DNA of 64,000 bases from Clostridia bacterium (GTDB taxonomy: Bacteria > Bacillota > Clostridia > Oscillospirales > Acutalibacteraceae): assembly GCA_017937865.1 (NCBI GenBank), contig JAGBCU010000018.1, positions 1-64,000 of the forward strand, given 5' to 3'. The translations under genes and the position numbers were made by a program. A model generated the notes under the pieces. It ran no database searches. It saw only the letters and a list, made by a program, of their open reading frames with translations, and was not told the origin of the DNA. How positions within the stretch are numbered: the first letter of the stretch is position 1; the number at the start of each line of letters is the position of its first letter. This document shows, in pieces, positions 17,953 to 26,507 of the stretch.

Positions 17953-17996
17953 GTCGCAGACCCTTAATTTGCCACTTGCCACTTGCCATTTGCCAT
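17953..17996 (+). repeat. GTCGCAGACCC motif plus four TTGCCAY heptamers
   Basis: GTCGCAGACCC at 17953-17963 is followed by TTGCCAC, TTGCCAC, TTGCCAT, TTGCCAT (17969-17996). The same 11-mer also precedes a heptamer array at 61216-61226, where the heptamer is a different one. Confidence 0.85.
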
Positions 17997-18000
17997 TAAA

Positions 18001-18027
18001 AAAGACGGTCTATCGAAGACCGTCTTT
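18001..18027 (-). terminator. terminator of guaB
   Basis: An 11-bp perfect stem (18001-18011 with 18017-18027). On the minus strand it is followed by a T run, seen as A's at 17998-18003. Confidence 0.85.
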
Positions 18028-18032
18028 AAAAT

Positions 18033-19538
18033 TTATCTTATATTCCCTGTATTTGTTTTAAGTGTAACGTCGTGAGCGCCACCCTCAACAATACTTGTAG
18101 CACTAACGAGAGTGAGCTTTGCATCTCTCTGAAGGTCGGGGATAGTAACAACACCGCAGTTGCACATTGTTGATTTAACCTTGTAAAGGCTCTTTGTAAC
18201 GTTATCGTGAAGTGAACCTGCATAAGTTACGTATGAGTCAACGCCTTCCTCGAATGAAAGCTTGCTCTGACCGCCAAGGTCATATCTCTGCCAGTTACGA
18301 GCTCTGTTTGAGCCTTCGCCCCAATACTCTTTAACGTATGTGCCGTTGATGTTGAGCTTGGGTGTGGGGCTTTCGTCAAATCTTGCGAAGTATCTGCCGA
18401 GCATAAGGAAGTCAGCACCCATTGCAAGAGCGAGAGTCATATGATAATCGTGAACGATACCGCCGTCAGAGCAAATCGGAACGTAAACACCTGTTTCCTC
18501 AAAATATTCATCACGAGCTGCTGCAACCTCAATAAGAGCTGTAGCCTGTCCGCGACCGATACCCTTTGTTTCACGGGTGATACAAATAGAACCGCCACCG
18601 ATACCTACTTTAATAAAGTCTGCACCTGCTTCTGCAAGGAAACGGAAGCCGTCACGGTCAACAACGTTACCGGCACCAACCTTTACGGTATCACCGTATT
18701 TTTCTCTTATAAAAGCGATTGTACGTTTCTGCCATTCTGTATAGCCCTCGGAAGAGTCGATACAAAGAACGTCTGCACCTGCTTCAACGAGTGCAGGAAC
18801 TCTTTCGGCATAGTCTCTTGTGTTGATACCTGCGCCAACCATATATCTCTTCTGGTCGTCAAGAATTTCCTGGGGATTCTCTTTGTGCTGAGAATAGTCT
18901 TTACGGAAAACGAAGTACATAAGATTTCCGTTGTCATCAACGATGGGAAGAGAGTTAAGCTTGTTTTCCCAAATGATGTCGTTAGCCTCTTTAAGAGTTG
19001 TTGCTGCGGGAGCAGTAACAAGCTTTTCAAGGGGAGTCATAAACTCGCTTACTTTTAAATCCATAGGCATACGGCTGATTCTGTAGTCACGTGAAGTAAC
19101 AACGCCGAGAAGCTTACCTGTTGCAGTACCGTCTTCAGTAACAGCCATTGTTGAGTGACCTAATTTATCGTAAAGAGCAATAACGTCGTTTAATGTGTTA
19201 TCGGGGCAAAGGTTTGCATCACTTACAACAAAGCCTGCCTTGTAGCTTTTAACCCTTGCTACCATTGCAGCCTCGTCTTCAATAGACTGTGAGCCGTAAA
19301 TGAAAGACATACCACCTTCTTTTGCTAATGCAATAGCGAGAGTATCATTTGATACAGACTGCATAATAGCAGAAACAAGAGGAATGTTAAGAGTGATGGG
19401 GGCTTCCTCACCTTTCTTATATTTGCAAAGGGGGGTTCTTAAATCAACGTTGTTAGGAATACAGTCAGGACCGGTGTAACCGGGAATAAGCAAGTATTCG
19501 CTGAATGTTCTTGAGGGTTCTGTGCAATAATGTGCCAT
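18033..19538 (-). CDS. guaB: IMP dehydrogenase
   Basis: A 501-residue enzyme that oxidises IMP to XMP with NAD+, the committed step of guanine nucleotide synthesis. The TIM-barrel catalytic domain is split by two CBS domains (about residues 95-220). The catalytic-cysteine loop is [20 protein letters not shown], the IMPDH signature, with the loop Cys in SICITRE. The flap region with RARNWQRY follows nearer the C-terminus. The start ATG at 19538 is preceded by GGAGCGAT and gives MAHYCTEPS; a longer open frame to 19559 lacks a ribosome site. It is a single gene with its own near-consensus promoter and terminator, facing away from the mannosidase gene. Confidence 0.95.
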   Translation of the reverse strand: MAHYCTEPSRTFSEYLLIPGYTGPDCIPNNVDLRTPLCKYKKGEEAPITLNIPLVSAIMQSVSNDTLAIALAKEGGMSFIYGSQSIEDEAAMVARVKSYKAGFVVSDANLCPDNTLNDVIALYDKLGHSTMAVTEDGTATGKLLGVVTSRDYRISRMPMDLKVSEFMTPLEKLVTAPAATTLKEANDIIWENKLNSLPIVDDNGNLMYFVFRKDYSQHKENPQEILDDQKRYMVGAGINTRDYAERVPALVEAGADVLCIDSSEGYTEWQKRTIAFIREKYGDTVKVGAGNVVDRDGFRFLAEAGADFIKVGIGGGSICITRETKGIGRGQATALIEVAAARDEYFEETGVYVPICSDGGIVHDYHMTLALAMGADFLMLGRYFARFDESPTPKLNINGTYVKEYWGEGSNRARNWQRYDLGGQSKLSFEEGVDSYVTYAGSLHDNVTKSLYKVKSTMCNCGVVTIPDLQRDAKLTLVSATSIVEGGAHDVTLKTNTGNIR

Positions 19539-19573
19539 TCGTATCGCTCCTTGTAACAAAATTATTACATTAA

Positions 19574-19602
19574 ATTGTACTGCTATTTTTCTGAAATGTC
19601 AA
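19574..19602 (-). promoter_or_regulatory. consensus promoter of guaB
   Basis: On the minus strand: TTGACA (19602-19597), 17-bp spacer, TACAAT (19579-19574), about 35 bp before the start. Confidence 0.75.
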
Positions 19603-19647
19603 CTATAAATAATAACGATAATCAGCCGACTTTTTTCGATTAAATTA

Positions 19648-19676
19648 TTGTAAAATAACATATTCTATGGTATCAT
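19648..19676 (+). promoter_or_regulatory. promoter candidate for the alpha-mannosidase gene
   Basis: TTGTAA at 19648-19653 and TATCAT at 19671-19676, with a 17-bp spacer, 32 bp before the start codon. Confidence 0.45.
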
Positions 19677-19708
19677 CTTCTTACTTTTAACCGATAGGAT
19701 GGTAATTC

Positions 19709-22700
19709 ATGGCACATTTTGAAATTGACTTTCACGACAAAAACAGTGAAAGATTTATGATTAGCGGTCGTATCAACCAGATATTAAGGGATATGGAAGC
19801 AAAATTCCTTATTGCAGACAGCGTTGATACGGGCGATTTTTTATTCCGCGACGGTCAGTTTTCTATAGAAGAAAAGGATTCGGGTGAGTGGATTCCTTTT
19901 AAAGCTAATAAGGATTATTGGGGCTACAAAGAGTGTTATTGCTGGTTTAAACAAAACATCAAAATTCCTGAAAGCTTTAAGGGTCAGCACGTTATTTATA
20001 ATATAACACCTTATAGCGGTAGAGGCTGGAATAACGAGGTGAACCCCCAATTTATTATCTACGTTAACGGTAAGGTTATTCAGGGTGCAGACAGTAACCA
20101 CAGATACGTAACTCTTACCCCTTGTGCAGAGGGTGGCGAAGAGCTTGAAATCTGCATTAGTGCATACTCTGATGATTGGGAGTGGAGAGGCGAGATTCAG
20201 CTTGGTGCTCAGCTTCAGGTTTTTGACGATATCGCTTACGATACTTATTTTGATATTATTACACCCTTAAAGGTTGCAAAATACAAGGGTGAAGACAGTG
20301 ATGCAAGAGTTAACATTCTTAAAGCACTTAATGAAGCTTGCAACATTCTTGATATCGATACAAACGATAGAGAGGTTTTCCACGAATCCTGTATTGAAGC
20401 ATCAAAATATCTTGACGAAAATCTTTACGGCAAGTTTGAAGAGGCAACTGCTTGGTGCGTAGGTCATACCCATATTGACGTTGCTTGGTTATGGCGTCTT
20501 CGTCAGACAAGAGATAAAGCCTGCCGTTCATTCTCTACCGTGCTTAAATATATGGATGAATTCCCCGAGTATAAATTTATGTCTTCACAAGCTCAGCTTT
20601 ATGACTACGTGAAGCAGGATTATCCCGAGGTTTATGAAAGAATAAAGCAGAAAATCAAAGACGGTCAATGGGAGCCCGAGGGCAGTATGTGGGTTGAAGC
20701 TGATACAAACGTTGCATCAGGTGAAGCTCTTGTAAGACAGTTTATGGTTGGTAAACGCTTCTTCCGTGATGAATTCGGCGTTGATAATAAGGTTATGTGG
20801 TTGCCCGACGTATTCGGTTATTCTGCTGCAATTCCTCAGCTTATCAAAAAGTGCGGAATGAAGTATTTTATGACAACGAAAATCAGCTGGAATGAGTACA
20901 ATAAATTTCCTTACGATACTTTTAAATGGAGAGGTATTGACGGTACTGAAGTGCTTTCTCATTTCCCGCCCTCTTGCCACGTTACTGTTGATGAACGTCA
21001 GAATTGGCAGAGCACTTATAACGCAAAGCTTCGTCCTTTATATATTCTCGGCGGTTACAAGAGATATTCACAAAAGGATTTAGGCAAGGATTTCCTTTGC
21101 TCCTACGGCTTCGGTGACGGTGGCGGCGGACCTACTGTTGAAATGCTTCAATACGGCAGAAGAATGGCTAAGGGTATTGAAGGCTGTCCCGTTGTTAAGC
21201 AGGCTCATTCATTAGAATTCTTTGAAGACCTTGATAAAAAGGTTTCAAATAATAAACGTCTTCCTGTTTGGTGCGGTGAGCTTTATCTTGAATTCCACCG
21301 TGGCACGCTCACAAGTCAGGCAAGAAACAAGAAATATAACCGTAAGAGCGAATGCCTTTATCACGACGTTGAAACACTTTCTGCTATCGCAAATAAAGAG
21401 ATTGGATTAAGCTACCCGAGAGAAAAGCTTTTAGAAAATTGGAAGCTTATTCTTCTTAATCAGTTCCACGATATTCTTCCCGGCTCTTCAATTAAAGAAG
21501 TGTATGAGGATAGCAAAATTGATTACGAAAACGTTCTTAACGCAGGCTGCGAAATGGCAGGGGATGCTCAGGGTGCTCTTGTTTCGAATATTAATCTTGA
21601 GGAAAAGAGTATTGTTGTTTTCAATACAACGGGCTTTAACCGTAAGGATGCGGTTATTTGCGATACTCCCTGCGAAAGTGAGTTCGCAATTTTTGATAAA
21701 AACGGCAACGAGGTAGCATACCAGAAAACCTATGACGGAAAAATCGTATTTATTGCTGACGTTTGTGCAAAAGGCTACTCTTCTTTTGCAGTAAAAGCCG
21801 TTGCACCTAAAAAGGCTGAAAACGTAAATGCTACAATCAAAAATGCTGAAACACCCTTCTTCTCAGTTGAGTTTAATAACGAGGGTAATATTGCAAAGCT
21901 TATTCACAAAAAGAGTGGCAGAAGTGTTGCTCCCGACGGTGAAACTGTTGGTAAGGTTATCGCTTATCAGGATAGACCCCATAACCACGAGGCTTGGGAT
22001 ATCAAATGCTATTTTGATGAAAAATCATGGGACCTTGATTTCAAAAATGCTGAAATTATTGAGCAGGGTGCGGTAAGAGTAGTTTATAAGGTTGAAAGAA
22101 CCTTCAGAAAATCTACCTTTACTGAATTTTATTGCATTTATAATGACCTTGAAAGAATCGACGTTGACTACGAGGCAGATTGGCATGAGGACCACGTTGT
22201 TCTTAAGGCGGATTACCCCGTTGACGTTAACGCTACTAAAGCAACCTTTGATATTCAGTTTGGTAACGTTGAGCGTTCAACAACTACAAATACAACATGG
22301 GAATTTGCACAGTTTGAGGAATCAATGCATAAATGGGTTGACCTTTCCGATAACAGCTTCGGCCTTTCAATTCTCAACGATTGTAAATACGGTTGCGACG
22401 TTAAGCACGGTCGCATAAGACCTACTCTCTTCAGGAGTGCTACCCATCCCAATACAATTCAGGACAGAGAATTCCATTCCTTTACTTTTTCAATTTATCC
22501 TCATGAAAACAGAGTTAACGACAGTAATGTTGTTAAAGAAGCTTACAACGTAAACTATCCTCTTTACGCAGTAGTTTCAGAGGCTAATAACGGTGAACTT
22601 CCCTCAGATTATTCACTTGTCAGCTGTGACAAGGATAACGTTGTTATTGAAACGGTTAAGGTTGCGGAGGATAGCGATTGCATTATCGTTCGTGCTTACG

Positions 22701-22870
22701 AAACATGGAACTGCAAAACACCTGCAACGTTAACCTTTGCAGGTAAAATTAAAGAGGCTACCGAATGTAACCTTCTTGAAGAAGAGGATGAAAGCGTTGA
22801 ATATACAGAAAACACTGTATCTGCAACCTTCAAGCCCTTTGAAATAAAAACCTTTAAAATTAAATTTTAA
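19709..22870 (+). CDS. GH38 alpha-mannosidase
   Basis: A 1,053-residue cytoplasmic glycoside hydrolase that removes alpha-linked mannose from glycan fragments. A beta-rich N-terminal domain (about 1-240) precedes the catalytic barrel. GHTHIDVAWLWR supplies zinc ligands (H255, D257), and WLPDVFGY carries the nucleophile D367. LNQFHDILPGSS around residue 592 is the usual downstream family motif. The beta-sandwich C-terminal domains occupy the rest. There is no signal peptide, so the substrate would be imported oligosaccharides. A YfbR-like gene follows 18 bp later, probably on the same transcript. A GPH-type sugar transporter lies 1.4 kb downstream but is not in the operon. Confidence 0.93.
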   Translation: MAHFEIDFHDKNSERFMISGRINQILRDMEAKFLIADSVDTGDFLFRDGQFSIEEKDSGEWIPFKANKDYWGYKECYCWFKQNIKIPESFKGQHVIYNITPYSGRGWNNEVNPQFIIYVNGKVIQGADSNHRYVTLTPCAEGGEELEICISAYSDDWEWRGEIQLGAQLQVFDDIAYDTYFDIITPLKVAKYKGEDSDARVNILKALNEACNILDIDTNDREVFHESCIEASKYLDENLYGKFEEATAWCVGHTHIDVAWLWRLRQTRDKACRSFSTVLKYMDEFPEYKFMSSQAQLYDYVKQDYPEVYERIKQKIKDGQWEPEGSMWVEADTNVASGEALVRQFMVGKRFFRDEFGVDNKVMWLPDVFGYSAAIPQLIKKCGMKYFMTTKISWNEYNKFPYDTFKWRGIDGTEVLSHFPPSCHVTVDERQNWQSTYNAKLRPLYILGGYKRYSQKDLGKDFLCSYGFGDGGGGPTVEMLQYGRRMAKGIEGCPVVKQAHSLEFFEDLDKKVSNNKRLPVWCGELYLEFHRGTLTSQARNKKYNRKSECLYHDVETLSAIANKEIGLSYPREKLLENWKLILLNQFHDILPGSSIKEVYEDSKIDYENVLNAGCEMAGDAQGALVSNINLEEKSIVVFNTTGFNRKDAVICDTPCESEFAIFDKNGNEVAYQKTYDGKIVFIADVCAKGYSSFAVKAVAPKKAENVNATIKNAETPFFSVEFNNEGNIAKLIHKKSGRSVAPDGETVGKVIAYQDRPHNHEAWDIKCYFDEKSWDLDFKNAEIIEQGAVRVVYKVERTFRKSTFTEFYCIYNDLERIDVDYEADWHEDHVVLKADYPVDVNATKATFDIQFGNVERSTTTNTTWEFAQFEESMHKWVDLSDNSFGLSILNDCKYGCDVKHGRIRPTLFRSATHPNTIQDREFHSFTFSIYPHENRVNDSNVVKEAYNVNYPLYAVVSEANNGELPSDYSLVSCDKDNVVIETVKVAEDSDCIIVRAYETWNCKTPATLTFAGKIKEATECNLLEEEDESVEYTENTVSATFKPFEIKTFKIKF

Positions 22871-22888
22871 AAAGAGAGTTTATAAATT

Positions 22889-23461
22889 ATGAGCTACAGT
22901 TTTTTTGCTATGGTGTCGAGAATGAAATATATCGACCGCTGGGCACTTATGAGAAATACCGAAAAGGAAAGCCTTGACAGTCACTCAAAAGAGGTGGCTG
23001 TCATAGCCCACGCCCTTGCCGTTATTGGTAACAAGCGTTTCGGTAAAAATTATAACCCCGAAAAAGCGGCGGTTTTAGGTCTTTATCACGATACTCACGA
23101 AATTATAACGGGCGATATGCCAACCCCTGTAAAATATCAGAATGAAGATATTTTAGTTGCATTTAAAGCTGTTGAGGATGATGCAAACGAAAGGCTTTTA
23201 AATAAGCTTCCCGAGGATTTAAGGGATGAATTTAAAAATCTTCTCGATTGTGAGGATGACGAGTTACAGCCGTTGATTAAGGTTGCCGATAAAATCAGCG
23301 CCTTAATCAAATGCATAGAAGAAAGAAAAGCAGGCAATACGGAATTCAAAGAGGCGGAAGCAGCTACAAGAAAACGCATAGAGGAATGCAATATCCCCGA
23401 AGCAAAGGCCTTTATGGAAGAATTCCTTCCCGCCTACGAACAAACCCTTGATACACTTTAA
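22889..23461 (+). CDS. yfbR: YfbR-like HD-domain 5'-nucleotidase
   Basis: A 190-residue HD-superfamily phosphohydrolase. Metal-binding residues of the family are visible as His in the SHSKEVA segment, the HD pair in LYHDTHEI, and a distal Asp in VADKISA. E. coli YfbR dephosphorylates deoxyribonucleoside 5'-monophosphates; the N-terminal SYSFFAMVSRMKYIDRWALMRN closely fits that family. The start ATG at 22889 follows AGAGAG. It is cotranscribed with the alpha-mannosidase by position, with no obvious functional link, and ends in an unusually long terminator. Confidence 0.88.
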   Translation: MSYSFFAMVSRMKYIDRWALMRNTEKESLDSHSKEVAVIAHALAVIGNKRFGKNYNPEKAAVLGLYHDTHEIITGDMPTPVKYQNEDILVAFKAVEDDANERLLNKLPEDLRDEFKNLLDCEDDELQPLIKVADKISALIKCIEERKAGNTEFKEAEAATRKRIEECNIPEAKAFMEEFLPAYEQTLDTL

Positions 23462-23505
23462 AAACAAAAAGATTGCAAGCTTCGTGCTTGCAATCTTTTT
23501 GTTTT
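23461..23505 (+). terminator. 20-bp terminator hairpin after yfbR
   Basis: A perfect 20-bp stem (23461-23480 with 23486-23505) with loop TTCGT. The A- and T-rich bases let it work in both directions. Confidence 0.85.
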
Positions 23506-23549
23506 ATTATCTATTCTATATTATCTTTTATCTATTATCTTGCGAAGCT
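23506..23549 (+). repeat. five-copy ATTATCT heptamer array with AGCTTCGCAA word
   Basis: ATTATCT, ATTCTAT, ATTATCT, TTTATCT, ATTATCT occupy 23506-23540 without gaps. TTGCGAAGCT (23540-23549) is the reverse complement of the AGCTTCGCAA seen at 26376-26385 and 60708-60717, also beside heptamer arrays. Confidence 0.8.
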
Positions 23550-23560
23550 TTTGGAATCTT

Positions 23561-23764
23561 GCATCTTTATAATTGCGATATACAAGCGGGGCTTGTGCGA
23601 TATATTTTGTTACACAAAATGCGATATATTTCGCTACGCTCAATGCGATATGATATAAATCCTTACTGTTCTCGTGCCGCAGGCACATATCGCACCGTAG
23701 GTATATCGCGTACAAAGTACATATCGCAAATCCGTCAGGATTTATATCGCGGTGCGACAGCACC
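23561..23764. repeat. hairpin array with four GCGATAT and four ATATCGC linkers
   Basis: GCGATAT occurs at 23575, 23597, 23621 and 23645; ATATCGC at 23687, 23703, 23721 and 23744. Nearly every interval is a small hairpin: ACAAGC/GCTTGT, ATTTTGT/ACAAAAT, GTGCC/GGCAC, ACC/GGT, GTAC/GTAC, AAATCC/GGATTT and finally GGTGC/GCACC. The two halves also pair: 23652-23662 is an exact 11-bp inverted match to 23738-23748. It fills the space between two convergent gene ends. No gene is present. It could be a repeat element or a structured RNA. Confidence 0.85.
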
Positions 23765-23772
23765 ATTATACC

Positions 23773-24123
23773 TTACTTATTCATAACTCCTGCCCACCAA
23801 TAGTAGATGGGGATGAATAAAAACATTATCCACGTGTATTTCCAAAGACCTATTGTAAGACCGATAGTAAGAAAAGCGGTAACTATAACAAGAGGAATAG
23901 GTAAAGCTAAAAGAAAGCCTCTTTTAGTTTTAGCGCCAACGGCACCGCAAAGCTGATAGTAAATCGGTATAAATAAAAATGCAATCCAGGTAGGGTGCCA
24001 GATATGAGTAAGCATACCGAAAGCAACGTATGCGATAGGAATTATAAGAAAAACGGGAACTTTAAGCATTTTGCTTTTTGCACCGGGGAAAATACCGTCA
24101 GGAAATTGAACGTTTTTAGCCAT
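23773..24123 (-). CDS. hypothetical small membrane protein with internal duplication
   Basis: A 116-residue protein with about four membrane spans. Two halves repeat each other: WHPTWIAFLFIPIYY near residue 45 and WKYTWIMFLFIPIYYWW near residue 97, so it probably arose by duplication of a two-span unit. The N-terminal ~20 residues are polar. GGAGTTC lies just before the ATG. It is a single gene on the minus strand between the hairpin array and the divergent sugar transporter. Function unknown. Confidence 0.75.
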   Translation of the reverse strand: MAKNVQFPDGIFPGAKSKMLKVPVFLIIPIAYVAFGMLTHIWHPTWIAFLFIPIYYQLCGAVGAKTKRGFLLALPIPLVIVTAFLTIGLTIGLWKYTWIMFLFIPIYYWWAGVMNK

Positions 24124-24274
24124 AGTTGAACTCCTTTAAAGCTTGTTTTAATCTATGATAACATAATAATATAAATAAAAGCTTTTTACAACAGTAATTT
24201 TAAAAGGCGTAGCTATAATTATATTGCATTATAAGAACTTAATTGATATAATCCATATGAAAGCAGGTGTTAGT

Positions 24275-25654
24275 ATGAAAAAATTGAAAGATAAATTGGC
24301 TTACGGTGTAGGTGCGGTGGGGCTTGATTTAAGCTACGGGCTTTTTTATTCCTTCCTTGCAAAATATCTTACAGATATTCTTCATCTTAACAAAAAATTC
24401 CTTTTGTTTTTAACTCCCGTTGCAAGAATATGGGACGGTATCAACGACCCGTTAATGGGTACTATTGTTGATAATACTAATACAAAAATGGGTAAATATC
24501 GCCCGTGGATACTTATAGGTTCAACCTGTAATGCAGTTGTTTTATCACTTCTTTTTACAAATCCGGGGCTTGAGTTGGGCGGTCTTCCGCTTTACATATA
24601 CGTTGCTTTTCTTTACGTCGGTTGGGGTATGACAAATACAATGGCAGATATATCTTATTGGTCGATGGTGCCGTCTTTTACAAGTGACCCTGCCGAAAGA
24701 AGTATAATTGCAACTATTGCCCGTGCCTTTTCGGGTATCGGTCAAGGTATAATTTCGATTTTTACACCTATGGTTTTACCGATTTTAAGTGAAACGGTTA
24801 TGAACGGAGAGAAAATTGCGGATGCGCGAAGCTATAGCCTTTGGGCAATAATTTGTGCGGTGTGCCTTGTAGGCTTTTCTGCACTTTCTGTTGCAAATAC
24901 AAAGGAAAGACATATTACAACACCTAAAGAAAAATTCACCTTTAAAAAGATGTTTTTAATAGCCAAAAACAACGACCAGCTTTTAGTTTTTATGCTCTTT
25001 GCTATGCTTTCAAATGCAGGATGGTATATGGTTTCGGGTGTTGGCGTTTATTATTTCGACGTTGTTATAGGTGACCCCTCTAAGCAAAGTGCTTTTAACC
25101 TTTTAGGTGCGGTAGGCTCTGTTTTAGGTCTTGTGGTTGTTCCTGCTTTAACAAAAATCACAACAAGACGAAGAACTTATCAGATTTCTTTACTTCTTGC
25201 GATTTTCGGCTTTATAGGAATGTCGGTTGCAATTAAAACAACGGGCTCATTCCTTTTAATGAATTTATGCTATCTTGTAGCCTCAATCGGTGTTGCTTCA
25301 ATGTTTGTTCAGCAAACAGTTTTCCTTGCAGATATAGTTGACTACGGCGAGGTTAAGCAGGGCTTCCGTTCAGAGTCTATAACCTTCTCAATGAAGGGCT
25401 TTTTGCAGAAAATGGCATACACAATTCAGACGATTATTCTTTTTGCAGGTCTTGAAATTTCTCATTATAATGAGAATCTTCACTATGAAAATGCGGATGA
25501 AGTAAAAACGGCAATCAGTTTTATGATGCTTGTTGCTCCTGCAATTCTTATAATACTTTCTCTTATCGTTTATACAACAAAATTCAAGCTTCACGGTAAA
25601 TTTATGGAAGAAATAACAGCTCAGATTTCGAAAAAACAGGAAGAGAATATTTAA
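24275..25654 (+). CDS. GPH-family (MelB-like) sugar-cation symporter
   Basis: A 459-residue, 12-span major facilitator protein of the glycoside-pentoside-hexuronide:cation symporter family. The family motif in the loop after helix 2 is visible as DGINDPLMGTIVDNT followed by KMGKYRPW. The start at ATG 24275 is supported by GCAGGTG at 24263-24269; an open frame runs back to 24224, and ATG 24257 is a weaker choice. It probably imports a glycoside or oligosaccharide. The GH38 enzyme nearby is a candidate partner but is separated by two other genes. The substrate is not readable from sequence. Confidence 0.87.
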   Translation: MKKLKDKLAYGVGAVGLDLSYGLFYSFLAKYLTDILHLNKKFLLFLTPVARIWDGINDPLMGTIVDNTNTKMGKYRPWILIGSTCNAVVLSLLFTNPGLELGGLPLYIYVAFLYVGWGMTNTMADISYWSMVPSFTSDPAERSIIATIARAFSGIGQGIISIFTPMVLPILSETVMNGEKIADARSYSLWAIICAVCLVGFSALSVANTKERHITTPKEKFTFKKMFLIAKNNDQLLVFMLFAMLSNAGWYMVSGVGVYYFDVVIGDPSKQSAFNLLGAVGSVLGLVVVPALTKITTRRRTYQISLLLAIFGFIGMSVAIKTTGSFLLMNLCYLVASIGVASMFVQQTVFLADIVDYGEVKQGFRSESITFSMKGFLQKMAYTIQTIILFAGLEISHYNENLHYENADEVKTAISFMMLVAPAILIILSLIVYTTKFKLHGKFMEEITAQISKKQEENI

Positions 25655-25719
25655 ATTTCATTAATAATTTTGTTAATATATGTTAAGTTTTTTCGGTTAA
25701 ATTATATTTGGTGATGAAA

Positions 25720-26307
25720 ATGAAGGATATCATTAAAAAAATAAAAAATAAGCTAACGGATAGGGGAATGGGTTTAGCAGTAGGCATTTTACTTGCTGTT
25801 ATGGGTGTCGCTCTTCTTCTCTTCCCGGGTGAATCCTTAACAACGGCTTGTGCCGTGTTGGGGGCCGGAGTGCTTGTTTTATCAGTAATAAGATTCGTGA
25901 AATATTTTAACGATAAAAAAGATAGCAAGGAAACCTCTAAAACACTGTTTTCAGGAATATTCTTTTTAATTATTGCATTTGTTCTTTTAATGCATCCGAA
26001 GTTTCTTCTTTCTGTTTTTCCGTTTTTAATTGGTCTTGGGGTAGTTTGCTACGGCATAGCCTCTTTCTTCGGAAAGCCCGGACTTTTCGGTAAGATTTTT
26101 GCAGTAATAACAGTTTTGTTGGGTGTATCTCTTATAATAAACCCGTTTAACGGCGCAACAAAAATAACCTCTATGGTAGGCTTCGTTATTGCCGTAGTAG
26201 GTATAGCTAAGGTTATTTCTGAAATAATGAATAAGGATAAGCCCTTGCTTTCAGACGGCACAGACGAAGATGGGTATAGAGAAGTTGAGTTTAAGGACGT
26301 AGAATAA
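25720..26307 (+). CDS. DUF308/HdeD-like membrane protein
   Basis: About 195 residues with six hydrophobic segments in pairs, the pattern of DUF308 (HdeD-like) proteins, and a charged tail (DEDGYREVEFKDVE). The frame is open from TTG 25708. ATG 25720, with GGTGA just upstream, is preferred, and ATG 25714 is possible. HdeD in E. coli is linked to acid resistance, but most DUF308 proteins have no known role. The stop codon is followed at once by a heptamer array. Confidence 0.7.
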   Translation: MKDIIKKIKNKLTDRGMGLAVGILLAVMGVALLLFPGESLTTACAVLGAGVLVLSVIRFVKYFNDKKDSKETSKTLFSGIFFLIIAFVLLMHPKFLLSVFPFLIGLGVVCYGIASFFGKPGLFGKIFAVITVLLGVSLIINPFNGATKITSMVGFVIAVVGIAKVISEIMNKDKPLLSDGTDEDGYREVEFKDVE

Positions 26308-26507
26308 AAAATTGCAAATTGCAAATGGTAAGTGGCAAATTTCGGAACTGCGTTAGCATTATAAAGATGCCAACGAGCTTCGCAAAAAATAATATATATA
26401 AGCAAAGGATAGTATATTTACACGAAATATACTATCCTTTATTTTTTTATTTTATAATCGGCACGCAGTGCCCCTTAATTTGCCATTTGCCATTTGCCAC
26501 TTGCAAT
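26308..26507. mobile_element. MITE-like heptamer-flanked element without a gene
   Basis: Exactly 200 bp between the stop codons of two convergent genes. Left arm: 26311-26340 in TTGCAAA/TGGCAAA-type heptamers. Right arm: 26477-26509, the inverted counterpart (TTGCCAT, TTGCCAT, TTGCCAC, TTGCAAT), which runs into the minus-strand stop codon. Between them are AGCTTCGCAA (26376-26385), ATTATAAAGATGC (26358-26370; reverse complement at 23561-23573), and a terminator-like hairpin. Confidence 0.75.
26404..26448 (+). terminator. GGATAGTATATT hairpin with T run
   Basis: A perfect 15-bp stem (26404-26418 with 26426-26440), a 7-nt loop, then ATTTTTTTA. It shares the stem core with the hairpin at 17587-17624. 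Confidence 0.8.

Larger units (their letters stand above)
16865..17997. mobile_element. inverted-repeat element carrying a DUF559 gene
   Basis: This spacer between the esterase stop and the guaB terminator is organised as nested inverted repeats. The outer imperfect pair is near 16880-16920 and 17908-17940. A ~50-bp pair, 16996-17045 and 17828-17882, each holds its own CCTCCCT/AGGGAGG hairpin. An inner pair is 17111-17152 and 17721-17761. A third inner copy, 17657-17674, is an exact 18-bp inverted match to 17122-17139. Heptamer tracts lie at both sides: AAGGAGT/TAGGAGT at 16930-16943 and TTGCCAC/TTGCCAT at 17969-17996. No transposase is present; the only gene is the DUF559-like one at 17185. 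The stretches 16865-17184 and 17581-17997 hold no other gene. Confidence 0.7.

Noticed and set aside
18441-19058. 205-codon plus-strand open frame inside guaB
   Set aside because: It is antisense to a clear IMP dehydrogenase gene, is cysteine-rich nonsense in composition, and has no ribosome site.
23575-23750. CRISPR array reading of the GCGATAT repeats
   Set aside because: The repeat is only 7 bp, the spacers are self-complementary and 9-17 nt, the orientation flips halfway, and no cas gene is near.
23448-23786. Plus- and minus-strand open frames across the hairpin array (112, 81 and 61 codons)
   Set aside because: They are by-products of the GCGATAT/ATATCGC repeats, with no ribosome sites and odd composition.
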